Origin: Phoronis australis
Lineage: Eukaryota > Phoronida > Phoronidae
Length of the DNA: 64,000 bases
Reading direction: 5' to 3'
NCBI GenBank assembly: GCA_002633005.1
Contig: NMRA01000075.1
Coordinates: 294,786 to 358,785 of the forward strand
Positions 41,700 through 52,130 of this stretch are shown piece after piece. Both the position numbers and the translations under genes were made by a program. The stretch's first letter is position 1. The number at the start of each line of letters is the position of its first letter. The notes below the pieces were generated by a model. The model was not told the DNA's origin and searched no databases. It worked only from the letters and a program-made list of their open reading frames with translations.

Positions 41700-44640
41700 C
41701 AAATTTTGAGTCCAACTTTAATGGCAAAGACCGTTTCATCTAAATACATTGTTACAGTAATCCTGATTAACTGAAATAGATAACCAAAATAATTTTCACT
41801 TTAGCACACAGTATGGCCAGCAACTGAAATGTCATTTTGTCAAAGTGCTCAGCAAAAATAAGCATTAAGAGAAATGGGCATCATTAATAACATTGACTGA
41901 ACTGTGCAGCTGCCTTCAAACAATTTAAAACATAGAAACATTTCCATCATCCTTAATACACTAGTTCAGTCTTTGAAAATAGAGGAATGGTCATGTTGGC
42001 AATAGTTTTTGTTTGAAATTGAAAAGCGTCTTTTTTACTGTAGAGCTAAAATTTCATTTGACGCTTCCTGTTTTAAATAGCACATAATTGGAAAAGTAAA
42101 AAATTTCCTTTGCTAAAAACTCCAATTCAAGAATCTTCATAATGTGAGATACTGCAATCTGCGCAACACTTGAATTTTCAAGATAAATAAATTACAGAAC
42201 ACAGGCAATATTTCCATTTTAATATTTCTCAAATTCCAAACACTGCTCATGATTTTACATAAAAGGATCTCAAAATAGGCTAGAAGTTCATAGAAAGCAG
42301 TGCTGATCACTTACATGTAGGTAAAAACTACTGCCAGTACATTTGAGATTGAGACCACTATTACTACAAATTTATCAAGCAAAATAATTTTTGTTCTGTG
42401 ACCTAAACTAAAGATTACTTACCATAAATGACACCTTTTCAAATTAAGAATAGGTAGGCTTATTTACAATTGAATGTTAGGAACTAGGATAGGTTTTCAA
42501 CTTTTCTTTTGTTTGTGAAGTTCTCATGTGATGAAATTTGATTTGTGGCAAATGGTTCATTGTGGTGGCAAGACATGTACGGCTATATTTCTTTGAGCAC
42601 TGTTAAATGTAACTGACAGTGACAATCTTTTTAATTTCAATTTTTAATTTTAATTTATTTCCATCATCAGCGTGGTCTTTTTCTTTTTTAAGAGCTCTTT
42701 CAATTTTTGTTACATCCGTTAAGTGTCTGTAACATTGCTTGTAATAGAAGCATGCACGCACCAAGCCTAAAAATGGGGGGCTCGAGTTTTTGAGAAAGAA
42801 GACATTTATTAAGATTTACGGGGTGCTTCAGAGCTACGAATTGTGCGTTCGTCTACCTTTTTAGTGAACTACTTTTTCGGAGTTTTTGTTTCTCAACAAT
42901 ATTATGAGGAACGGGCCCCTATACTTTTAGAAGAACACAGTGACTTAACAGAGTAATTTGAACTAGTTTTCATTGAAAGTTGGTTATATGGAGCAAAAAC
43001 GGCCAACGTCGAAGTCAAGCGATGTTTAATATGCGCTTTTAATGCGATGTACCAAAATGGTTAATATACAAAATTTCCTTATCTGCCTGCAGCCACGCGG
43101 GATGTTGAAAGCGACCTGCAAACCCTCCTCCCAAAATGGCTGCTCACGAGACACGTTGCTTCACGTCCATTAATGGCAGAATAGCCAATCTCTGTATTTA
43201 ATTATGTGTGCTTCGAACTAACAAACATTGGCGAAATAGCAATTTTAATTGACATTTTACCTTAAACAGCAATGAAAGAGAAAGTGCATGTTTTTGAAGT
43301 CCGAAAGGTCAACAGTCAGCTTTTTTCGGACTGTTGCCCCTTTAAACTATCGACCGGGAGCCGATTTGAGCAAAATAATTATGCACTTTCAGTGTGGCGG
43401 TACTTCGGGAGCAAATTTTCCGATATGGAAAATGCATTAAAAACACGCCACCTCTCGTAGTAAACAGTCTTTATTCGGTTCCGTTCGTATGCTCGGAATA
43501 AAATTTTACACTCCAATAGAACATTGGTGAAGCAACTGACCAAGAGACATGATTAAAAGACGCGATATTTTGAAACATATTTGTTCAATTGTCATGGGGA
43601 AATAAAATAACGCAGTAATACCACAACGGAGCATAAACTGGAAACGTATACAGTGGGACACGGCAGGTGTGAAATATTGCAAAGAGTGACAAGTGGAGGG
43701 GGTAACATCTTTCAGAGTGTCAAAATATTTTCTATTTCCCAAGCTAGGCCTCCCATGTTTACGTATACTTGCCAAGGTTTGATTTGTTGCTACCGCCACC
43801 ATTTCTGACAGGTTTGTCATCATAGGAACAATGATATTTCTTTTAGCTTTTTTAAAAGACACGGGACTATGCCGCCCCTGTTTTGAACTATTGGCTCGCC
43901 CCTCTCAAAGGCAACCTTTTGCTGTTGCACTTGTAATATTCTTTCAACTTGCCCTCAAATAAATGCGTGATTTCCTCTCCATCACAATCTCTTTAAGGAA
44001 TTTTCAACTAATAATATGATAGATAGAACCCGTCACCATCCGAAACTTTGGTCTCGCTCCTTTTGTGTGGAGCAGGGCGATGTATCCTTGGCAACAAAAC
44101 ATTGGCTGAAATAAATAAAACCATAGTTAACTAAAACGTGTTTTTTCTATCAAATTGGCTTCTGAAATTGAATTCTCCGTAAAAAAATGTTATGGTCGTT
44201 TGTTCCCGAAGAAATACGATAAATATTTCTGTTGTGCTTACCAAGGCAAGTGTGTTTACTGTAATGCCGGATACACAGTTGGTTTATGACCTGTGAACGC
44301 CAACAAACGATTGCAAGAACGCTTTAACTATAAAAACTTGCTACCTGAGCCTGGAAACTCCTTTCGTGTGGAGTTCAAAATGTACGGGGTACATTTTTAC
44401 TATACCAAGAAACTTCTGCACACTTCTGATTGGACGTTGCCGTTAAGTTTATACTGGAGATAACTCCAGAGCTTCACAACAATTATAAGAAAATGCAATT
44501 AGTTAAGAAAGAGCCCATAAAAAGGTAAATGATAAAAAATTACTACACCTGTGAATACAGAACAAAACAAATTGCAAAAGATTTAGGGAAGTAAAGTGAG
44601 TCACTATTTGTTTTCTGCAACCGAGCACAACCAGTTGCTT
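41700..44640. other. Intergenic, no gene seen
   Basis: Very AT-rich, with no recognisable coding exon. A short motif near 42,765-42,785 (caccaagcctaaaaatgggg) is inverted at about 59,283-59,305 (ccccattcttttaggcttgg), so a small dispersed repeat is likely. A minus-strand ORF of 118 codons at 43,506-43,862 has no domain. Confidence 0.4.
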
Positions 44641-44669
44641 GCATCATTGAACACTAACGTCAAATACAG

Positions 44670-44905
44670 GTATTTATCCCGCGCGCGTTGAATCTGTCAA
44701 GGGAAATATGGCCACGTAATAAAGTTTTCCGTATTCACCTCTCGCACTACTTCAACAGCGACCTCTGACATGGAAAGTTCAAAAGATTAGGTAAATGTCA
44801 ACTCGACATCTTCAGCCGGTTCGAAGGTCTCGGTCGATACGCGGAATAATGTCTCGTGGGATATTACTTCATGTACGCCACTCGAGGTACGTTTTCTGTA
44901 TGTAC
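44670..44905 (-). repeat. Inverted copy of repeat blocks B and A end
   Basis: The reverse complement runs acgtacctcgagtggcgtac, atgaagtaatatcccacgag, accgagaccttcg, aaccggctgaagatgtcgag, catgtcagaggtcgctgttg and aacgcgcgcgggataaata. The A-end here directly precedes B, an order different from that at 31.2-32.3 kb. Confidence 0.75.
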
Positions 44906-44909
44906 AACT

Positions 44910-46560
44910 TCCAACAAGCCTCGAAATTTACCTCCTCCCTTGTAGTTGTGCTCGTCAGCTCATCGTACAAGTAGCGCTAATGACCGACAATGTCGAAATC
45001 GGACAAATTAAGACCAAAATGTCTCAACTTCGTTTCATAAAATTTCTTAAGACCAAAGTCGAGACCAAACAAGGTCTATATCTAAGACTTTTATCACTGC
45101 AAACTGTTAAAGAACAATTTTTGTTGATATTGTTCACAATCTAATGTCCCTAAAAATGTTACATTGAAGACCATTTGCTTGCGATTGGAGAACTGCAAAA
45201 CAGTGTAGAATTGTTGAGACAATGAAGTGCGTTTTACTTGCGCAAGTGAAATATTTTCCAGCTATACCACTTAAATGGGATTCCAATGGCATATAAAATG
45301 TTGTAAATAAATTCCCAGTTAGCATTCGAAGAATGTCCTTGCAGCCAAATTTCATACACCGCCTCTCTTATTTTTGTGAATTCGCAACAGGTGGTGAAAG
45401 AGTAGTTTGTATGCTCAACTAAGACTGTCAAAACTTCACTTAATTTCTGTTTAAAATGAGACCGAAGACCCAAAACGACGTTTTTCCTTTCAGTGACGTA
45501 AAAGATGGGAAGCGTGAGATAACATCTAGCTTCTTTGTTAACCTCCAAGCACACTCTTTTGTCTGGTATGACAACAGGTATGACAATTATCTACCAGGCT
45601 TATCACAGACCACGTACATGTATGAACACAGTCAAACCCAAAGCGATTTCGGAAAGAATAGATTGTCACAACTTCAGTTGCAGTTGGGCGATTTTGGCAA
45701 TTCAAAAACTAAGCATGATCACCATTTGACGAGGATTTCAGAAATGCTATTGGTTTATGTTCACATATGTTATAACTTAACTTTTATTTTTAGCAGCACA
45801 GCCCAGTCAGGCTAGATATGATTTTACTGGAGATTAGAGCAATTATCGAACAACAGAGAGATGGCCCTAAAACCATAAATGCCAGAATGGAGTTAATCAG
45901 CCGTGTAAGATATTGGCTATAGTGGTGTTCTTCCCAACATGTTGTTGGGCTACAGAATCGAACAAATTGGGAGCAACAGGAAAACGCCGTAATAGAAGAG
46001 GGGAAATTTGAGTTATTTTTATGTGTTTGAGAGAAGAGAATGAGACAGATATTCGGTCCTAAACTCGAAATATCGAAGGCTCTGTGACAAGCACAGAGAA
46101 ATCAAAACATGGGACTCAAACAAAGAGCGAAGTGCGGCCGTATTAAAAATAACGTTGCCCATAATCGAAAGAGAAAAGAAGCTTATACCGTTTGTGATTT
46201 GCATTATGGTTTTTCAACAATAAAGATAACGTTGCTCCACCCAAACAGTACTAGATTGCCATCAATTTGTAATATGCAAGGTCTCAGAATTGTATCAAGT
46301 GCGAGCGCAAGATGCAACGAGAGGTATATCAATTTGCGATTAATTATTGTTCACTTGTTCAGTGTTGATGAGCGCGCTCGCCTTGTCAAATAATTGTTAC
46401 AATTGTTGTTCTGTGTTCTTATGGTTGAGGTAGCGCTTGCGAACTACGCCGTGTCCTGTACATGTGAGTAGTGTTAGTACACAGAGCCAGCGACACTGTC
46501 GTTCTCCTAGCAGTTAATAGTGAATATACAATGTAGGTAATTCCGCTTCTTCCAAACAGG
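44910..46560. other. Intergenic, no gene seen
   Basis: Several ORFs of 60-119 codons on both strands, none with a domain or splice context that I can support. Confidence 0.4.
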
Positions 46561-46744
46561 TCTTCATCTCGTATTCTGGATTATAGCATGTTTGAGCACG
46601 CTGCCTAAAGAAAATGGTAAGATATTTCTTTTGATTTTGTGTTCCAACGTCTTATAGAAACAGCGTGGAAATGTATATCGCAAACCTTTTTTGATCAGCA
46701 CGCCACCTCTGGCCTCATCACGTGACCTGATGAATGCAAGTCTT

Positions 46745-46828
46745 AAACGATTTCTACCCCAAGCGGGACTCAAACACAAGACCTGCTAACCGTGTAGAAG
46801 CTCTAGTCAACTGACCCAACGAGAACAC
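46745..46828 (-). repeat. tRNA-derived SINE head
   Basis: The minus strand reads ctcgttgggtcagttgacta then gagcttc, a good A-box, followed by an anticodon-arm-like segment and gtgtttgagtcccgcttggg, a good B-box. The order and spacing match a tRNA. Mismatched stems and its position about 80 bp past the non-LTR RT remnant, in the same orientation, favour a SINE over a working tRNA gene. Confidence 0.55.
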
Positions 46829-46908
46829 CAGTCAAATTCACAAATCCCATCAGAGTTGCAGTGGGCATCTCGCCCTTGAACGCCTGAGTTCATATAAATA
46901 CGAAACTC

Positions 46909-47765
46909 TTAGTTCAAGAACGAGATTGAACAAATCTTTTTACGAGGTACAAGGTGCCGTGAAACGGCCTTAACACTATTGGATCCACTGTAAGCTCCAG
47001 TTATGAGTAAGGCAGCTTGATACTGTAATTTCTCCAAATGCACCAGGGTTGGAGACTGACATATAATATCACAATAATAGACATGAGGAAATATAAAGGA
47101 TTTGAACAGAACCTCTAAATGTGTAGAATTTAGATGACGAGAGACAAGCTTAAGTGGATTAATTAGTTTCTGAGTATTTTGTACGTGCTTCCGAACGTGG
47201 GGTGAATGAGAGTTTTTCATCTAACAGTATACCGGTACCAAGATGCCTGTGCGACTGGTTTCTAGGAATGATTTTATCATTTAATTTAAGTTCATAAGAC
47301 AGGTGAACAAGAAAGAGAGCATTAATAGATTTTGAGAAGGTGAGGTCAACGCTTTTTATGGTTTAAAATTCATTCTACATTCTTGTGACCAAAAGCTGAG
47401 TTTATTCAAGTCGTTTTCAAGCTGCAAAGAACTTTCAGGGCTGCTCCATGCGAAGGGGTAAAAAAGCGCCGTGTCATCTGCATAAAAGTATGTGCTACAT
47501 GACAGGTTATCAGAAAGGTCATTAATATAAACCAACAAGAGAAGAGGGTCCAATAAGCTACCTTGCAGTACACCTGCGTTTACAAACCCAGGAGGGGATA
47601 AAGTTGAAAGAACGCCGTCGACACGAACACTGTGTACGATCGGAGAGATATGAGGTGATCAGTAATGCCACAGGATCGAAGTTTGTGGAGTAGAAGGTCA
47701 TGAGGGACATAGTCGAAAGCAGAATCTATATCTAGAAAAATGGACCTGACACTCTGGCGATATGT
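46909..47765 (-). mobile_element. Non-LTR retrotransposon reverse transcriptase, decayed
   Basis: Minus-strand RT motifs appear in order: IFLDIDSAFD (first catalytic Asp) with VPHDLLLHKLRSCGI at about 47,745-47,670; VLQGSLLDPLLLLVYINDL at about 47,590-47,510; the active-site FYADDTALF near 47,480; WSQECRMNFKP; and the thumb region with RHLNSTHLEVLFKSFIFP, YYCDIICQSP and LEKLQYQAALLITGAYSG at about 47,140-46,960. This is a LINE of the jockey/CR1-like branch by motif resemblance. At least two frame changes (near 47,640 and 47,350) break it. The endonuclease and 5' part are missing, and the upstream side is Ty3/Gypsy sequence. Confidence 0.88.
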
Positions 47766-49760
47766 GTACGCGCCATCAGAGGCGACATAACCCTGGGTGC
47801 AGACACCATATCGTTAGCGTCCCCATGGCGTTATGAACGTGGTAAGGTGTCGGTCGTCCTCATGCAGCGGAAAACTGTGATACCAGTTCCACGCGTCACG
47901 ATTTCTTTGTGTTATAGGGGACGGTTCTCGTCAGGTGGAAGGTCGATGGCGTGTGGTGGGTCTCCCTCATCGCATGTGCGTTTAGGCTTTGCATGTCGAC
48001 TGTAAGACGTGGTTTCTAAGGCTTCTTCGCGCAGATCGCCGTACGGTGGCGATAGGTCACTGGATTCCAGACGGGTACAGGTTCGATAACACCCACTATG
48101 TTGACATCCCGATGCAAGCCGGCCTTGACTTCGTCCCACCAATGGATGGGGACGGGGACGGGTGTGTGGTGGAGTGTAGGCTCGTTGGCAAGATTGATCA
48201 TGAGGCTGAAGGGAGGACCGTCCATCATCGGGAATGCAGCATACTCACATGTGCTGAATGTAGAGGACGCGTAGTAGTCCAAAAGCCACTGTTGGAGACG
48301 CTCCCGGTTGTTGACGGTAGCGGGAAACGGAAGTGCTGTGGGACTAGGTCTTACGCCGAGGTGGGCACTTGCAAGGGGTCTCTTCGCCGTCGTGTTCGGT
48401 CGCAAGCCACTCGCCGATTGTTGGGATTTGGGTGCCTAACCCTTTCTACTCAGGAAGAATTTATCTGTAGAGCCGGAGATGAGGACGATCTGCTTGGAAC
48501 TGCGGCTGCAATATTAAAGGCTTGAGAGATGGACGATAACCGTCCTGAGGATGTTAATGCCGCTGTTGTCGGCCGTTCTCATAGTCAGGGTGACGGGAAG
48601 CAGGTCCGCGAGCGACAGTTTAGTGAGTAGATACGTGCCGCCAGGCAGCTTTGGCACCCATTGTCCGCTATCCAGGTGATAGCGGCGCGACCAGGGGCGG
48701 CTGACGAAGTGGGGTGGACGCCCATTGAGGAGTAATCGTCATAGGCGATTCGGATTGATAAGGTGATCGTGGGTTGTGGCATTGATTTACGCTTAACCCA
48801 TACGTCGGAGGAGTGGTCGAAGACATGGTGGTCGAGGGTGATCCCGGTGGCTTCCTCGATGTGACATAGGTTCTCGAAGGACGCATGACCGTGGTGGGTG
48901 TGGACGTCCGAATTTTTGTTGCAGCGGCCACCGCGACACACAGCAGGGAAGTGATGCTTGGTGTTACACCTCTCACAAGTGTGGCCGAAAGCGGGACAAG
49001 ATGTTTGGCGTGTCATCGTCGGTCCTTTTTTCCGTGTCCAGTCTGGCAGTAAGATCTACATGTGTCGCTCATGTCAGGAGCCTGATGCGGTAAAATATTT
49101 TCGTGGGATTTTGGGCGTGCATCCCGGTGTCTACGGTAAGTCCTTTTGACTGCGTGGGCGTGGGTGGGCTCGGCGATGCGTGTGACGGAGCGTTTGCCCC
49201 TTTCCTTCTTCTCAACAAGTAATAGGACCTCTTCTAGAGATGGTGACTGGTTGGAGTTCCCCAATAAGTCTAGCAAGACGTCTTAGTTGTCGGCTAGGTC
49301 CTGGCACATGACATCTGTTATCACTGAGTCAGTACAGTCATCAGATTGGTTGCAATATGGACAAGGCTGGGAGTTTTGGCACACTGGAGCTTAGTCTCGC
49401 ACTCGAGGGGAAAATGAGTGGATGAGCTCGTCGTGTGGTCTTGGATCAGCGTATGCAACTGGGCTCGGGCTACCATCGGGGCCTCTGTATACGTACAGCA
49501 AATTGTCCATGGAAGCCAGGATCGCCTGAATGACCAGTGATGCCAGGAAGCTGACAAAGTTGCGTGCTAGGTCATTTCTGAGTCTCTCATCGCAGCTTTC
49601 GAGGAGTTGGATGGTATTGGTTTTTCCTGTGATGCCAGTTGCCTCCACGTATAGTGTATTCCTCCCATCGCGTCAGGAAATATTGCCAGTCCGCCAAACT
49701 CACGTCTATGGAGATGGACGACCGGTTAACTCTCTCGTGACGTGGCGCCGGGCTGGACGG
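47766..49760 (-). mobile_element. Ty3/Gypsy-type LTR retrotransposon fragment (gag, protease, start of RT), decayed
   Basis: The minus strand reads, in order: gag (WQYFLTRWEEY at about 49,700; RLRNDLARNF; LDLLGNSNQSPSLEEVL and KKERGKRS at about 49,270-49,190); a zinc-knuckle-like CPAFGHTCERCNTKHHFPAVC at about 49,000, split by frame; a protease motif WIADNGCQSC at about 48,650, where the usual DTG is DNG; then the RT N-terminus (STFSTCEYAAFPMMDGPP, HTPVPVPIHWWDEVKAGL, GVIEPVPVWNPVTYRH) at about 48,290-48,020, and DAWNWYHSFPLHEDDRHL with FITPWGR at about 47,880-47,830. Several frameshifts and stops interrupt it. No LTRs, RNase H or integrase are present. It is more GC-rich than its surroundings, so arrival from a different base-composition source or lineage is possible. 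Confidence 0.87.
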
Positions 49761-49789
49761 TGAGGGCGAGGCCGTGTATTATAAGAGTT

Positions 49790-52130
49790 CAACGGCTAAT
49801 GACACCTCGTTGTCGCAAGTCTTGTAGCTACACCCAGGGTAAGGACACTGAACGGCATACATCGTGTGGAGTCACTGTGTTGGAGGATTAGCGGTCACGA
49901 TCATAGGAAATAATTCTCAAGTATTTTTTTTACTGTTTATTGATGGCAGTTAACGACGAATGACCGTACTCTGAAAGAAAAGTGACAGAGAGTAAATACT
50001 ACGTCGCCGATATTCGAGGTATGAGTACAAGAGGTCAGCAACGCTAAAGATGGCTACTATAAATAAGGAAATCTTACCGCTAAGTAAAAAATGGACTTAC
50101 ACTGTAGATAGAAAAACAACATGGCGGCTAGCGCGAACAGCCAGCGCCATCTATTTGTCATAAATCTCTAGAGACCGAAATGTATATGAACTTTTTTTGC
50201 ATCTTTGCGGCAATATGTTGTTGCCGTTAGCTTCGATGACTTCATATGTATGCCAAGCACGGTATCCCCGGTTAAGCAACAAGATTATTTGTGAAAACCT
50301 TGAATAACCAGTAAAGTTTTATTTCACAATAAATTTATTAGAATTTTTAGTTTGTGAAATATACCACTTCACCTATTGAACCATTCACTAATTTTTAAAG
50401 TGTGACGGAAACGTAGTAGAACAAATCCATTCGGGAATATAAAAACTGAAGCATTCACTGAACGGTGAGTTGTGCTGCAATGCGTCGTTTTAGCTTCGCG
50501 GAATTTCTTAGTTTTCATGGTCTGTTTTCGTGTCTTAGATTCTGGGCTGTAAGTAGGAATAGAAAAAGTTTCCTCGTGTTGATCACAGCACTGAAAAATA
50601 ACGGTGGAAACTGTGCTGATTCGAAGAACATGAGATCAGGACTGTATCGCAAAAGTAGATTCAATGTTTTACGCTACCAGCGGCGGAGAGTTGAGGAACG
50701 CTGCAAGCAGACAATTGTGTCAGTAAAAATTACATACTCCGCATATTTGCCTGTGAACACCTTGGTTCTCAGTGTAGGTATACTGTATGCATCCATAACC
50801 AAAAGTTTTCGTTGTATTTGAATTAAATTTTTGGCTGATTTTGTTGGCCGGGAACGCTGTTTAGCCTAACCTATTTACGATGATCCAGTTTGAAACTAGC
50901 GAGGCCTAAAAATAGCCTCCTGCGTCGGAATCATCGTCGGTAAATCTTTGCTGTTTTAGAACAGTAAATCTGCTTTACCAGGGACGATGCCTTGGATCAA
51001 TGTTTTTGGTAACCCAAATGAACGAGCGTAGTCACATTTGGCGCTGTACACGCGAATTTATTCCACCAAGAGACTGCACACCAACTGTGGAATACGGGTT
51101 CTACCGTTGTATACGGATTGGCTCTACTTCCCCATATTTTATAACGTGACGTGTACAATACCTGTATTTTCTCATGACTTTGTCGTATACTGCAATATGT
51201 TTTCTTGAACTCGACTTCGCTTTTGTTTTAGATAGCCTTAATAGATATACGCACTAATTAGTCGGTATGGGCTTCAGGCCAAATGATGTAAAATGAGATT
51301 CAGGCTCATGGCAGTGAGAAAAGCTAAAAAAGTTGATGTAACAGGCTTCATTTTCTGAACTCATAGCAAGAAGTGGAAATGAGTAGAGCCAATTCATATA
51401 TCATGGTAGAAGCCGTATTCAACAGTAGAAGCCGTATTTCACGGTTGGTGCGCAGTCTGATGGTGGAGTAATTTCACGTGTACAACGCCAAATTTTATTG
51501 GGCTCAATGTATGTGGGATAACCTATATATATCCAATTGCTTTAGCATGCTCCACTCTTAATTCTGTTTTTTGTGTCATTCTCCGCGTGTGCTGCGTTTG
51601 CTTGTTTATTTACGGAATCCTTACATGAATCTTCATAACATTTGGTAAACAAGGCGCTCCTTTGATGTGCGCCCTCATGGTAATTTGATTTTATGCAGAA
51701 GTGTCTCTACTCATGGAACCATATAAAAATATTCATAAAACTTACATTTAGGTTGTATGTTTGTATTAGGGATATAAACACCTGTCGATGTTGCATTCCT
51801 TCGTGGCAGTTGGTCAATTTGACTTTTATGTCTCTGCCATTTGTGAAGTTTTGCTCTTTATAGATAGGACGCACCCGTAATTTACAGAAAAGTGCCACCA
51901 CGTCATCGTTTCTGTATACCAAACTGATCGGTCAAACTTCAAGGAATTCCATTTTAGAAAACTTTCTTTTGTGCCCTCATTTGGGGACTGTGTTAAGTTT
52001 AAAATATTGTTAAATCATTGGGAATTTTAAATTAGTCAACCCTAAGCTTAATGTGTGTGTGTTGTACGTGATGTACACGGTGAATGCGTATCAACGCTCT
52101 AGGTTTTTTTCACATTTGTATCCCTCTCAG
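49790..52130. other. Intergenic, no supported gene
   Basis: An ORF at 50,465-50,821 (+, 118 codons, MRRFSFAEFLSF ...) follows an aatataaaaactg TATA-like motif at about 50,437-50,449. It has no domain or confident splice donor, so I do not call it. An aacatggcggc motif (YY1-like) lies at about 50,118. Confidence 0.35.

Noticed and set aside
45456-45815. A 119-codon plus-strand ORF
   Set aside because: No domain, no splice context and overlapping ORFs on the other strand; likely chance.
47989-48525. A 178-codon plus-strand ORF
   Set aside because: It is the antisense shadow of the Gypsy RT region, whose minus-strand reading carries recognisable motifs.
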